A stretch of 40,057 bases of DNA from an uncultured Haliea sp. (GCA_913061115.1 CAJXTK010000008.1:1-40057), one strand, 5' to 3'. Positions 18,738 to 27,742 are shown, counted from the first letter of the stretch. The notes: generated from the sequence alone by a model not told the origin. Numbers and translations are program-made.

Positions 18738-20096
18738 TTAAGAGAATTCTCTCACCAATCCGGCAATGGATTCCTTGGCATCGCCAAACAGCATGCGAGT
18801 ATTCTCTTTGTAAAAGAGTGGATTTTCGATCCCGGCGAAGCCTGACGCCATAGAGCGTTTCAGTACGAAGACGGTACGTGCCTGGTCAACGTTAATCACT
18901 GGCATGCCATAAATGGGAGACGATTCATTTTCCCGGGCAGCAGGATTCACCACGTCATTGGCGCCGATGACGATAGCGACGTCGACATTTTCCATGCGTG
19001 GGTTAATCTCGTCCATTTCCAGCAGCTGGTCATAGGGGACGTCGGCCTCTGCCAGCAACACGTTCATATGCCCGGGCATACGACCTGCGACCGGATGAAT
19101 ACCGAAGCTAACTTCAGCACCATTTTTTTCCAACAACTCGGCCAGCTCTTTCACCACATGCTGAGCCTGAGCGACCGCCATACCGTAACCTGGAACAATG
19201 GCCACGGTGCTGGCGGCTTCCAAAATATAGAAAGCGTCTTCAGCAATGATGGGCTTAATTTCGCCTTCCACTTTACTGGTTTCTACTTTTCCACTGCCGA
19301 AACCGGAAAACAGTACATTGGTCAGGGAACGATTCATGGCTTTGCACATGACTTGCGTCAAGATGATACCGGAAGCACCGACCAAAGCGCCTGCCACGAT
19401 CAAAATGTTGTTGTCCACTGCGAAACCCGCGGCGCAGGCGGCTAGGCCTGAGTAGGAGTTCAGCAGCGAGATCACCACCGGCATGTCAGCCCCGCCGATG
19501 GGAATGACCACCATCACGCCGAATAGCAGCGACAGACCGATGACCCAAAACAGCCATCCGCCACCGCTGGGCTCCAGACAAAACATCACCGAACTACCCA
19601 CGATGCCCAGAACGATGAGACTGTTCACCACCTGCTGGCCGCTGAATATAAGCGCGGCGCTGCTAATTCTTTCTGAGAGTTTACCGTAGGCGATCATAGA
19701 GCCGGTAAAGGTCACGCCACCAATCAGGATGGACAGGATAATCGTAACCAGTGTGAAGGTGCCGACGTCTGGTCTAAAGGCGAAAGCAGCCCAGCCAACG
19801 AGTAAGCTGGCCATGCCGCCAAACCCGTTAAACAGGGCGACCATTTCCGGCATCTTAGTCATTTGCACCATTCGCGCAGCCGTACCACCGATGATGCCGC
19901 CGATCACAATGCCAATGGCAATCCACTGGAAGTCGACAATATCTTGGCCCACTAGCGTCGCCACGATGGCAATCAGCATGCCCAGCGACGAAATAGCGTT
20001 ACCGCGACGCGCCGTTGCAGGCGAGCTCAGTTGCTTCAAGCCGTAAATGAACAGTCCCGCGGACACGATGTAGGCGTATTGAGTCAGAATATCCAT
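18738..20096 (-). CDS. pntB: NAD(P) transhydrogenase subunit beta
   Basis: A 452-residue membrane subunit with about nine N-terminal helices (to residue 260) and a cytosolic NADP-binding domain III. The nucleotide motif GYGMAVAQAQHVV and the later VAIVIGANDVVNPAA and PIYGMPVINVDQA are diagnostic. With PntAa and PntAb it couples hydride transfer from NADH to NADP+ to proton entry. The ATG is preceded by GGGGGAGC, with TGA of pntAb six bases away. It is the last gene of the pnt operon. Confidence 0.97.
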   Translation of the reverse strand: MDILTQYAYIVSAGLFIYGLKQLSSPATARRGNAISSLGMLIAIVATLVGQDIVDFQWIAIGIVIGGIIGGTAARMVQMTKMPEMVALFNGFGGMASLLVGWAAFAFRPDVGTFTLVTIILSILIGGVTFTGSMIAYGKLSERISSAALIFSGQQVVNSLIVLGIVGSSVMFCLEPSGGGWLFWVIGLSLLFGVMVVIPIGGADMPVVISLLNSYSGLAACAAGFAVDNNILIVAGALVGASGIILTQVMCKAMNRSLTNVLFSGFGSGKVETSKVEGEIKPIIAEDAFYILEAASTVAIVPGYGMAVAQAQHVVKELAELLEKNGAEVSFGIHPVAGRMPGHMNVLLAEADVPYDQLLEMDEINPRMENVDVAIVIGANDVVNPAARENESSPIYGMPVINVDQARTVFVLKRSMASGFAGIENPLFYKENTRMLFGDAKESIAGLVREFS

Positions 20097-20101
20097 AGTG
20101 A

Positions 20102-20389
20102 TCAGCTCCCCCTCTTCTTAAACATGGCGAGCATGCGATCGGTGACTAGGTAACCGCCCACTACGTTAATAGTGGCCAGAGCGACGGCTGCTGCACCCAG
20201 CCAGTTGGCCAGATCCTGCTGGCCGCTGCCGGCCAGGCTTATTGCGCCTACGACCGTGACTCCTGAGATTGCGTTGGCGCCCGACATCAAGGGCGTGTGC
20301 AAGGTGGCGGGCACCTTATTGATGAGTTCGAAGCCCAGAAAAATGGACAACATGAGGATAAACGTGAGGAAAACTTCAACAGGTATCAT
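20102..20389 (-). CDS. pntAb: NAD(P) transhydrogenase subunit alpha part 2 (membrane)
   Basis: A 95-residue protein of three to four membrane helices equal to the C-terminal membrane part of E. coli PntA, with the conserved VPATLHTPLMSGANAISG segment. The ATG at 20389 is chosen because GGAGG lies just upstream inside the end of pntAa and the family starts MIPVEVFLTFILML; a longer frame upstream reads through pntAa in another phase. Stop and start of the neighbouring pntAa and this gene are separated by one base. Confidence 0.95.
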   Translation of the reverse strand: MIPVEVFLTFILMLSIFLGFELINKVPATLHTPLMSGANAISGVTVVGAISLAGSGQQDLANWLGAAAVALATINVVGGYLVTDRMLAMFKKRGS

Positions 20390-20390
20390 G

Positions 20391-21533
20391 TTATGCACCT
20401 CCTTCGAGAATATTCTTGATCGTTGTGTTGGTGACTTCACCGCCATGGGTGATGATGCAACCGGGCAAAATATCGTGCTCGAAATCAACCACGAATTTCT
20501 TCTCTTCGTCGTTCCAGTTGTCTTCCACAAGGCTGAACAGATTGGAGGAGTACATCTGGCTGGCATCGCGCGCCACTTCTCCGGCGAGGTTGCCTTTGCC
20601 GATCACGGTGACGCCTGCGATTTGAACGATCTCATTGGGGACAGAGCCTTCGACGTTGCCGCCTGTTTCAGCCGCCATATCGACAATCACCGATCCGTGT
20701 GCCATTCCCTCGATCATGTCTTTAGTGACCAGTACCGGAGGCTTGCGCCCAAAGACCTGCGCAGTCGTAATCACTACGTCTGATTTAGCGATTACTGCTT
20801 TTTGCGCCTGCTGTTGTATGTCTATTTGTTCTGGCGTCAGCTGCTTGGCATAGCCGTCGGCAGTCTCGCCGGTTTCGCCGAGGTCGATTTCCAAAAATTT
20901 CGCGCCCACTGAGCGCACCTGCTCTGCCACTACCGGGCGAGTATCAAAGGCTGTGACCTTGGCGCCTAGACGTTTCGCGGTGGCGATGGCCTGCAGGCCT
21001 GCTACACCCGCGCCGATAACAAATACATTGGCCGGCTTTAACGTGCCTGCTGGAGTCATCATCATAGGAAAAATACGCGGCAGGTGGGTCGCAGCTTGCA
21101 TGACCATGACATAGCCCGCTAGGTTCGCTTGGGAGCTCAGAGCATCCATTTTCTGACTGCGAGTGGTGCGCGGTATCATCTCCATGCTGATGGCCGTAAT
21201 GCCACTATCCTTGAAAGCATTCACCAGCGCATGCTCGTTGAAGGGATCCAGATAGCTGATGTGTATCGCACCGCGCTTCATTAATGCTATTTCTTCCAGC
21301 TGCGGTTTGCGCAGTCGTAGCAGGAGATCTGCGCTGCTGAACAACGCATTGCGGTCTTGAGAAATAGTCGCCCCCGCATCTGTGTATTCGGAGTCAGAAA
21401 AACCGGCCCCGAGGCCCATCCCGGATTCGACAACCAGATCGGCCCCCATAGCGCACAACTTCTTGGCGTTATCGGGTGTAATGGGTATCCGGTTCTCTTC
21501 CGGGTGAGTTTCTTTAGGAATGGCGATGCGCAT
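20391..21533 (-). CDS. pntAa: NAD(P) transhydrogenase subunit alpha part 1 (NAD-binding)
   Basis: A 380-residue soluble domain I that binds NADH. The N terminus MRIAIPKETHPEENRIPITP and the dinucleotide motif VFVIGAGVAGLQAIATAKRLGA are typical of the alanine dehydrogenase/PNT family; RQD-loop-type residues precede DVVITTAQVFGRKPPVLV. E. coli has this domain fused to the membrane part; here they are separate genes, the common alphaproteobacterial and Pseudomonas layout. It is first in the operon; an extended -10 candidate lies 136 bases upstream. Confidence 0.96.
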   Translation of the reverse strand: MRIAIPKETHPEENRIPITPDNAKKLCAMGADLVVESGMGLGAGFSDSEYTDAGATISQDRNALFSSADLLLRLRKPQLEEIALMKRGAIHISYLDPFNEHALVNAFKDSGITAISMEMIPRTTRSQKMDALSSQANLAGYVMVMQAATHLPRIFPMMMTPAGTLKPANVFVIGAGVAGLQAIATAKRLGAKVTAFDTRPVVAEQVRSVGAKFLEIDLGETGETADGYAKQLTPEQIDIQQQAQKAVIAKSDVVITTAQVFGRKPPVLVTKDMIEGMAHGSVIVDMAAETGGNVEGSVPNEIVQIAGVTVIGKGNLAGEVARDASQMYSSNLFSLVEDNWNDEEKKFVVDFEHDILPGCIITHGGEVTNTTIKNILEGGA

Positions 21534-21668
21534 GCGGTGTGTAACCCCGTACCTTCGTTTATGTATTCTGCCGGCGAAGAGTGGTAATTTTGCCTCTCTG
21601 TCAGCTTCAAAGAACCCTGTCTGATTCTCAATGCGATCATGATCGACATTGATATTCCAGCAGGCGCG

Positions 21669-21677
21669 ACTTTAGCA
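21669..21677 (-). promoter_or_regulatory. Extended -10 promoter candidate for the pnt operon
   Basis: The minus strand reads TGCTAAAGT, a TGn extension plus a -10 box with two deviations from TATAAT. TTCACG lies 17 bases upstream as a weak -35. It would give a leader of about 130 bases. Found by eye only. Confidence 0.35.
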
Positions 21678-21904
21678 CAGCATTTGTTCCGCGTGAATAA
21701 TGCATACCACTATACGATATGCTAGCAAAATGCGATCTCAATGCCGTTGAGGGCGGCCAGCGTTTCTTTATATGGCCTTTGGGCCCGCTAAATCAGGCGA
21801 CGTGGCAAGCGGCACAGCGATGTTCCGAGTGTACCAGATCCCTGATTTCAGGCATTCTGGCAGGCTTGGGCATACAGCTGTTCTACTTATTTGAGCAAGT
21901 ATTT

Positions 21905-21910
21905 AAGGAG
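21905..21910 (+). promoter_or_regulatory. Shine-Dalgarno sequence that fixes the nhaC start at an ATC codon
   Basis: AAGGAG is followed by eight bases and then ATC at 21919. No ATG, GTG or TTG is at this place. The next usable start, TTG at 21964, has no ribosome binding site. The Shine-Dalgarno therefore argues for initiation at 21919. Confidence 0.7.
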
Positions 21911-21918
21911 TATAGAAA

Positions 21919-23400
21919 ATCGCAACGGCTTCTTCGCAGCATCCCCCGCCGCTGACACTCGCTTTGGCCCTGATACCGATCATTTTTCTGGTCGCGCTTC
22001 TGGCCACCTCGGTCTACCTGTTTGGGGCCGATTCGTCTTACGGTGCCAATCAGATAGCGCTCATATTGGCCGCTTGTGTCGCGGCTTTGGTGGGTCGGCA
22101 TATTGGAGTTTCATGGCAAGAAGCGCAAAACGGCATCGTTGATGGAATAAATGTGGGCCTGGCCCCGATTTTGATTTTATTGTCGGTAGGCATGCTGATC
22201 GGTACTTGGATATTGTGCGGTACGGTGCCGGCTATAATCTATTATGGGGTGGAGGTGCTCAACCCGAGTATTTTTTATGCCGCTAGTGCTGCTATTTGCG
22301 GCATTGTCGCGATTAGCATAGGCAGTTCCTGGACAGTGGCCGGTACGCTCGGTATCGGGTTGATGGGCATCTCGGCCAGTTTTCAATTGTCACCGGCCAT
22401 CACTGCGGGTGCCATTATCTCAGGCGCCTACTTCGGCGACAAATTATCCCCCATGTCGGACACCACTAATCTGGCCTCTGCAGTCAGTAGCGTGGACCTG
22501 TTCGATCATATCCGGCACATGCTTTGGACGACGGTGCCCAGTTTTGCGCTTGCGTTAATGCTGTTTGCTTTTATCGGCAACTCGGAAGCCGTTGCGCCTC
22601 GTGAAATCGATGAATTGCAAAAGGCGCTGGCCACGGAATTCAATATTGGAGTGTTCCTGCTGTTGCCATTACTGTTGATGCTGGTTCTCGTCTACAAACG
22701 GTTTCCTGCGTACCCTTCTATCGTCGTCAGCGCACTTGTGGGTGCTGTCTTTGCCGTCGTCTTTCAGCCCGATTCAGTGATTAATCTGGCCGGAGGCTCC
22801 GGTGATGTGGGCAGGTTTTTTGCGCTGTGCAAGGGCGTTTGGATAAGCCTGTTCGACGGTTACACGTCCAATAGCGGCAACGTGTTACTTGATACCTTGC
22901 TCAGTAAAGGGGGCATGAGCAGTATGCTCAACACAGTTTGGTTGATTATCTGTGCCCTGGGTTTTGGCGGCGTGCTGGAGCGCACGGGAATTTTGACTTT
23001 ACTGTTACAGCTTGCTCTTAGCGGTGTAAAGAGCACCGGTTCGTTGATCGCGGTTACTGCGTTGACCTGCTTTGGAACGAATGTTTTGGCCGCAGATCAG
23101 TTCATTTCCATTGCCCTTCCAGGGCGCATGTATAAGGATGAATATCAGCGTCGGGGTCTGTCCAGATTAAACCTGTCGCGAACACTGGAAGACTCCGGCA
23201 CTCTGACATCAGTGCTGATACCTTGGAACACCTGTGGTGCGTATATGTCTGCAACACTGGGCGTGGCTACGTTTACTTATGCACCCTTTGCCTTTTTCAA
23301 CTTGCTATGCCCGCTCGTCGCTATTTTTTATGGGTATACCCAATTCGCGATAAAACCACTGGAAGCCGATGAGGACCTGACTCCATTGGAGATCTTGTGA
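21919..23400 (+). CDS. nhaC: NhaC-family Na+/H+ antiporter
   Basis: A 493-residue inner-membrane antiporter with about twelve helices. The conserved core is plain: SIGSSWTVAGTLGIGLMGI, the ISGAYFGDKLSPMSDTTNLAS segment, and a second-repeat LEDSGTLTSVLIPWNTCGAYM. It likely exports sodium in exchange for protons in a saline habitat. I start it at ATC 21919 behind AAGGAG; the added N terminus (ATASSQHPPPLTLALALIPI) resembles other members, which have a short Pro-rich head before ALIPI. The alternative is TTG 21964 (478 residues). The stop overlaps the GTG of the thioesterase gene. The family could also transport malate/lactate with sodium. Confidence 0.88.
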   Translation: MATASSQHPPPLTLALALIPIIFLVALLATSVYLFGADSSYGANQIALILAACVAALVGRHIGVSWQEAQNGIVDGINVGLAPILILLSVGMLIGTWILCGTVPAIIYYGVEVLNPSIFYAASAAICGIVAISIGSSWTVAGTLGIGLMGISASFQLSPAITAGAIISGAYFGDKLSPMSDTTNLASAVSSVDLFDHIRHMLWTTVPSFALALMLFAFIGNSEAVAPREIDELQKALATEFNIGVFLLLPLLLMLVLVYKRFPAYPSIVVSALVGAVFAVVFQPDSVINLAGGSGDVGRFFALCKGVWISLFDGYTSNSGNVLLDTLLSKGGMSSMLNTVWLIICALGFGGVLERTGILTLLLQLALSGVKSTGSLIAVTALTCFGTNVLAADQFISIALPGRMYKDEYQRRGLSRLNLSRTLEDSGTLTSVLIPWNTCGAYMSATLGVATFTYAPFAFFNLLCPLVAIFYGYTQFAIKPLEADEDLTPLEIL

Positions 23401-23858
23401 CTGACTTGGATCAGGAGTGGGACTATCCCAGCCCTCACATTTTGCACACTCATGTGCGGGCCGAAGATATCGACGGGCTGAATCACACGAATAATCTGGT
23501 GTATGTCGATTGGTGTCAGAAAGCAGCGTGGACACACTCGGAGGCCCTGGGCCTGGATCTAAACTGCTACCGTGAACTTGATCGAGCGATGGTCATCGCA
23601 CACAGTGAGTTTGATTATTTGCGGGCTTCTCAGGAGGGTGATGAGGCCATGGTTGCGACGTGGATTGTAGACTGGGATCGAAAGTTGAAGATGGCACGCC
23701 ATTTTCAGGTTATTCGTGTCGCAGATGGGGTCACGCTACTGCGAGCAAGAATGCGTTTCGTGTGTGTCGAGCTCAGTAGCGGCCGTCCCCGGCGTCTGCC
23801 ACCGGAGTTCATTGCCGGTTATGGACCAGCGATACTGAGTGAAATACACTCCTGCTGA
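23397..23858 (+). CDS. Hot-dog fold acyl-CoA thioesterase (YbgC/4HBT type)
   Basis: A 153-residue single hot-dog domain. The motif AEDIDGLNHTNNLVYVDW has the Asp, His30, paired Asn and Tyr36 arrangement of 4-hydroxybenzoyl-CoA thioesterase relatives, and a beta-sheet core follows (AMVIAHSEFDYLR, FQVIRVADGVTLLRARMRFVCV). It probably hydrolyses an acyl-CoA in the cytosol; the substrate cannot be told. The GTG start at 23397 overlaps the nhaC stop by four bases (GTGA), so the two are translationally coupled. It converges with the ABC exporter gene. Confidence 0.85.
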   Translation: MTDLDQEWDYPSPHILHTHVRAEDIDGLNHTNNLVYVDWCQKAAWTHSEALGLDLNCYRELDRAMVIAHSEFDYLRASQEGDEAMVATWIVDWDRKLKMARHFQVIRVADGVTLLRARMRFVCVELSSGRPRRLPPEFIAGYGPAILSEIHSC

Positions 23859-23895
23859 CGCATGGTTTGATAATTTTGGCATTGGTGCCATCGCA

Positions 23896-25770
23896 TCATT
23901 TATGCGCTTGAAGGTAGGACTCGCTTGATGAATTGGAGCTGTTTTCAGCGTTGAAATCAGGCTCGCGAAACTGCAGGCTGGCTAAGCGAGCGTAGAGCTC
24001 ACATTCCACTAACAGCTGCTCATGTGTGCCCGTGGCGATCAGCTGCCCCTCGTCCAGCACAGCGATATTATCCGCGTGCAGAATCGTAGATAGGCGGTGG
24101 GCGATAATGACTGTCGTGCGATTTTTCATCAATTCCTGTAGTGCCAGTTGCACCTGGTACTCGCTTTCCGTGTCCAGCGCGCTGGTTGCCTCATCTAGCA
24201 AAAGAATTTTCGGGTCGTTGAGGATCGCCCTGGCCAGCGCGATGCGCTGGCGTTGCCCGCCAGACAGTCTGACGCCTTGTTCCCCAAGATGGCTTCCATA
24301 GCCATCGGGTAGTGCCGTGATAAAGGTGTGGGCATGAGCAGCGCGAGCAGCCGCAACAACTTCGCTATCGGTGGCGTCCAGCTTGCCATACGCAATGTTG
24401 TAGCGCACGTCGCCGGTAAACAGTGCCGGTTGCTGCGGCACGAGTGCAATATGCTCACGCAATGTTTTGAGGCCCATAGCACGGACGTCCTGTCCATCGA
24501 GCAAGACCTGGCCCTGCTGCGGGTCGTAAAAGCGCTGTAATAATTCGAACACCGTGGATTTGCCTGCCCCCGAGGGCCCTACCAGAGCGAGACTTTTACC
24601 GGCTTCAATGCGTAGCGTAAAGTTTTTTAGTGCAGGCTGCTTGGGCCGGCTGGGGTAGTAAAAAGAGACGCGCTCCATATGCAATTCGGGTTGTGCACTG
24701 ATGGGTGTTGACGACAGGGTAACGGGATCATCAATCAGGCTATGGGTATTAATCAATTCCACGAGACGCTCTGAAGCGCCGGCGGCGCGCTGGAGGTCAC
24801 CCCAGACTTCAGAAATTGTTGCCACGCCGCTGCCGACCATAATGGCGTAAAAGACAAAGGCGCCCAGCTCTCCACCGGTCATGCTGCCGTTAATGACATC
24901 CTGGCCGCCTTCCCACAACATGCCAGACATGCCGACGAACAACAGCAGTATGGCACCACAAATGAGCAGTGAGCGCTGCCAGATGCGGCGGCGAGCGATT
25001 TCAAAGGCGCGCTCTACTTCGCGATCGAAAGCTTCAGACTCGAATTGTTCGCGCGTATAACTCTGCACCACACGGATATGCTGGATCACTTCGCCGACGT
25101 AGCTGCCCACGCTTGCAATGCTGTCCTGGCTTTGATTAGACAGCTTCCTCACCCGTCGGCCGAATACCAGTATCGGCAGCAGCACCAGAGGTACGCCTAC
25201 CGCAATGATCAAACTCAGCTTCAGATTGGTGATAAACATCAGGACCAGCGCGCCGCTGGTGGTGAGGCTACTGCGCAGCGCCATACTAAAGGAAGAGCCG
25301 ATGATGGTTTGTAGCAGGGTGGTGTCGGTGGTCAGTCGCGACATAATCTCCCCACTGCGATTGGTTTCAAAAAATCCCGGATGTAGGCGAACAATATTTT
25401 CGAAAACACGTTTGCGGATATCAGCGCTGATCCGTTCTCCCAGCCAGGACACCAGATAAAACCGGACAAACGTACCCACTGCCATAGCCGCTGCGATGGC
25501 AATCAGAAGTAGAATGGCACTTTTCAGGCCGGCACTAGATTCGCCTCCAAAGCCCTGGTCTATCAGTACTTGCAAGCCTCTTCCCAAAGAGAGAGTGGCC
25601 CCGGCGGTAAACAACAGTGCGATGCTGGCGCCGACCAGACGCAGTTTATACTGTGAAAGCAGAGCTAAAACCGGTAGCAGGGCAGGCAGGCCCTTTCTGG
25701 CGCGAGAAGACATCAGGCGTGTGAGGTCTGGAACGGCTGGTGACGCGCGGGCACGCAGGCCGTGCGACAT
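23896..25770 (-). CDS. ABC exporter, fused permease and ATPase (MsbA-like)
   Basis: A 624-residue half-transporter that should act as a homodimer in the inner membrane. The membrane domain (about residues 40-325) has six helices and the coupling-helix signature SYTREQFE. The ATPase has Walker A GPSGAGKST, Q-loop VPQQPALF, signature LSGGQRQR, Walker B ILLLDEATSALD and H-loop IIAHRLST. Substrates of close relatives include lipids and drugs; the true MsbA usually pairs with lpxK, which is absent here, so I do not name it. The start is uncertain: neither the ATG at 25770 nor one at 25713 has a clear ribosome binding site. It is divergent from the SDR gene. Confidence 0.92.
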   Translation of the reverse strand: MSHGLRARASPAVPDLTRLMSSRARKGLPALLPVLALLSQYKLRLVGASIALLFTAGATLSLGRGLQVLIDQGFGGESSAGLKSAILLLIAIAAAMAVGTFVRFYLVSWLGERISADIRKRVFENIVRLHPGFFETNRSGEIMSRLTTDTTLLQTIIGSSFSMALRSSLTTSGALVLMFITNLKLSLIIAVGVPLVLLPILVFGRRVRKLSNQSQDSIASVGSYVGEVIQHIRVVQSYTREQFESEAFDREVERAFEIARRRIWQRSLLICGAILLLFVGMSGMLWEGGQDVINGSMTGGELGAFVFYAIMVGSGVATISEVWGDLQRAAGASERLVELINTHSLIDDPVTLSSTPISAQPELHMERVSFYYPSRPKQPALKNFTLRIEAGKSLALVGPSGAGKSTVFELLQRFYDPQQGQVLLDGQDVRAMGLKTLREHIALVPQQPALFTGDVRYNIAYGKLDATDSEVVAAARAAHAHTFITALPDGYGSHLGEQGVRLSGGQRQRIALARAILNDPKILLLDEATSALDTESEYQVQLALQELMKNRTTVIIAHRLSTILHADNIAVLDEGQLIATGTHEQLLVECELYARLASLQFREPDFNAENSSNSSSESYLQAHK

Positions 25771-25898
25771 GGGTCAAAAAGTTTAACTAGTAAAGACATC
25801 ATGAGTGTGTTCCGTGGTGGTCGGGCTGCTTCGTGATAGTGTAATTGTTCGGCGGTGTTAATGGTATCAAGTAGAAAATTACGATGGAGATGACAACA

Positions 25899-26657
25899 AT
25901 GGGTGATAAGTTCAAGGATAAGGTGGTCATTGTAACCGGCGGCAGTCGTGGCTTGGGTCGAGCCATCTCTGTGGGGTTTGCGCGCGAGGGCGCTCAGGTT
26001 GTCGTCGCCAGTCGCAAGATCGCCGCCTGCCAGGAGGTGGTCGCGCTTATCGAGGAAGCGGGAGGAACTGGAATGGCTTATGCCGCCCATATGGGTGAGG
26101 TTGCTGACCTCGACGCCCTCATTGCCGCGGCGTACGAGCGTTTTGGTCGTGTCGATGTGCTCGTTAACAATGCCGGTATCAATGTTGCGTTGGGTCCGCT
26201 GTCGGAGATTACGACCACGGCGTTTGATAAGATGGTGGATGTCAATTTGAAAGGCGCTTGGTATCTGGCATCAAGACTTGCACCGCGCATGGGCGAGCAC
26301 GGTGGTGGCTGTGTGATTAATATGTTGTCAGTCGCCGCCTTGTGCACCCCCGCTTACTCCGGTATTTATGCAGCAACCAAGGCAGCCTTGAAGGCCTTGA
26401 CCGAGGTGATGGCGCAGGAATGGGCGCCATGGAATATTCGGGTCAACGCCTTGGCTCCGGGAAGTTATCACTCAGATCTGACCGATGGCGCGATTGCGGC
26501 ACTGCCACATTACGGCGAAGGTATGGTGACAGCTGCTCTGATCCCTCGCATTGCGGAAACGGAGGAGATTCTCAATCCGGTGTTTTATCTTGCCTCGGAA
26601 GCTTTTACCACGGGAATTACTCTGGTTGCAGATGGCGGTCTGATGGCCAAACGTTAG
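25899..26657 (+). CDS. Short-chain dehydrogenase/reductase
   Basis: A 252-residue classical SDR with Rossmann motif TGGSRGLG (13-20), NNAG (90-93), Asn116, Ser144, Tyr157 and Lys161, the full catalytic tetrad. The C-terminal ITLVADGGLMAKR is typical. The Arg39-containing ASRK after the second strand suggests NADP. The substrate is unknown. Three in-frame ATGs exist (25884, 25890, 25899); TGGAG at 25885-25889 is nine bases from the third, which also matches relatives that begin M-x-D-K-F. The stop overlaps that of convergent tatC (TTAG, 26654-26657). Confidence 0.92.
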   Translation: MGDKFKDKVVIVTGGSRGLGRAISVGFAREGAQVVVASRKIAACQEVVALIEEAGGTGMAYAAHMGEVADLDALIAAAYERFGRVDVLVNNAGINVALGPLSEITTTAFDKMVDVNLKGAWYLASRLAPRMGEHGGGCVINMLSVAALCTPAYSGIYAATKAALKALTEVMAQEWAPWNIRVNALAPGSYHSDLTDGAIAALPHYGEGMVTAALIPRIAETEEILNPVFYLASEAFTTGITLVADGGLMAKR

Positions 26658-27403
26658 GGACCGCCCGCGTTTTTAGGGCCCTGCGTCAGTCCACCGATGT
26701 AAACACCAATTTCAAATAGCAGCCACATGGGTATCGCCAGCAGTGACTGGGAAATAATGTCGGGCGGGGTCAGTAGCATGCCAAAAATAAAGCAGCCCAC
26801 AATAATATAAGGACGCTTTTTGGCTAGCGCTTCGGCGGTGGTGATGCCGGCCCAGATCATCAGTATCGCTACGATTGGAATTTCAAACGCCAAGCCAAAA
26901 GCGAAAAACAATTTCAGCACGAAGTTAAGGTAGCTATTGATATCGGTCATGATGGTGATGTCTTGGGGCGCCACGCTGGTAAAGAAAGAGAATATCAGTG
27001 GAAAGACGACGTAGTAGGCAAATGCGGATCCTGCATAAAACAATAGAACACTGGAGGCGAGCAGTGGAATTGCCAGGCGCTTTTCATGCTTGTACATTCC
27101 CGGCGCGATAAAGCTCCAGGCCTGATACAACACGTAGGGCATTGCCAGAAAAACTGCCGTTACCAGGGAAAGTTTGAACGGCGTGAAGAAGGGTGAGGCG
27201 ACCTCGGTGGCAATCATCGTTGCGCCTGGAGGCAAAAGCGCACGTAAAGGCTCCGAGACGAATGTGTAGATATCGTTGGCAAACGGAAACAGGCAAATAA
27301 ACACTAGCAGCACGGCTAACAGGGCGCGCAGCAGTTTGTCGCGCAGTTCCGTGAGGTGTGTGACCAGGGGCAGTGGTTGGTCCGTAGATTCCTGATCGCT
27401 CAT
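26654..27403 (-). CDS. tatC: Sec-independent protein translocase TatC
   Basis: A 249-residue membrane protein with six helices that binds twin-arginine signal peptides and builds the Tat translocase with TatA and TatB. The N-terminal cytosolic motif LVTHLTELRDKLLRALL, the periplasmic FVSEPLRALLP loop and the FEIPIVAILMIWAG segment are diagnostic. Its start overlaps the tatB stop by four bases. It ends the ubi-his-tat gene series. Confidence 0.97.
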   Translation of the reverse strand: MSDQESTDQPLPLVTHLTELRDKLLRALLAVLLVFICLFPFANDIYTFVSEPLRALLPPGATMIATEVASPFFTPFKLSLVTAVFLAMPYVLYQAWSFIAPGMYKHEKRLAIPLLASSVLLFYAGSAFAYYVVFPLIFSFFTSVAPQDITIMTDINSYLNFVLKLFFAFGLAFEIPIVAILMIWAGITTAEALAKKRPYIIVGCFIFGMLLTPPDIISQSLLAIPMWLLFEIGVYIGGLTQGPKNAGGP

Positions 27404-27735
27404 TCGGTTTTCTTTTGTGCTGCTTCAAGGTCTGTCTTGCCCGGGATGGCGCGGCTATCCCGTGCTGGGGTCAGCGACTGGGCCGCGTTCTTCAAGTCAG
27501 ACCCGATGGACTCAGTGTCTTTTTTTAAACTCTCGCCGGCTTTGCGCAGTTCCTGCATGACGGAGTCATTATGCAGTTCCTGTTGGACTTCTTGTTTGAT
27601 CTCGTTGAACCCGCGCCTGATTCGATTCAGCCATATGCTTGCGGTTCGAATAGCCTCAGGCAGACGTTCGGGCCCGATAACAAAAAGGGCAACTACCCCT
27701 ATGATGAGGAGCTCGGCAAATCCTATATCGAACAT
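27400..27735 (-). CDS. tatB: Sec-independent protein translocase TatB
   Basis: A 111-residue protein with one N-terminal helix (FDIGFAELLIIGVVALFVIGPERLP, read in two parts: FDIGFAELL and VIGPERLP), an amphipathic helix (IRTASIWLNRIRRGFNEI) and a charged disordered tail. The polar Glu8 in the membrane and the GP-E-RLP hinge are TatB features. It forms the receptor with TatC. It starts seven bases after tatA and overlaps tatC. Confidence 0.96.
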   Translation of the reverse strand: MFDIGFAELLIIGVVALFVIGPERLPEAIRTASIWLNRIRRGFNEIKQEVQQELHNDSVMQELRKAGESLKKDTESIGSDLKNAAQSLTPARDSRAIPGKTDLEAAQKKTE

Positions 27736-27742
27736 TCAGGCG

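Larger units (their letters stand above)
21534..21918. other. 385-base divergent spacer between pntAa and nhaC
   Basis: On the minus strand TGCTAAAGT (21669-21677) is an extended -10 box with a poor -35 (TTCACG) 17 bases upstream; this could drive pnt. A 78-codon frame on the plus strand starting at 21719 has no ribosome binding site and runs into nhaC in another phase, so I do not call it a gene. The nhaC Shine-Dalgarno lies at the right edge. Confidence 0.45.

Noticed and set aside
21719-21955. 78-codon frame between pntAa and nhaC
   Set aside because: No ribosome binding site, no recognisable domain, and it runs into the nhaC coding region in another phase.
23877-23892. TGGCA-TTGG-TGCCA hairpin between the thioesterase and ABC exporter genes
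   Set aside because: The stem has only five pairs and no T-run on either strand at the correct side.
25713-25770. Naming the ABC exporter MsbA
   Set aside because: Domain order fits, but lpxK is not adjacent and several exporter subfamilies look alike at this level.
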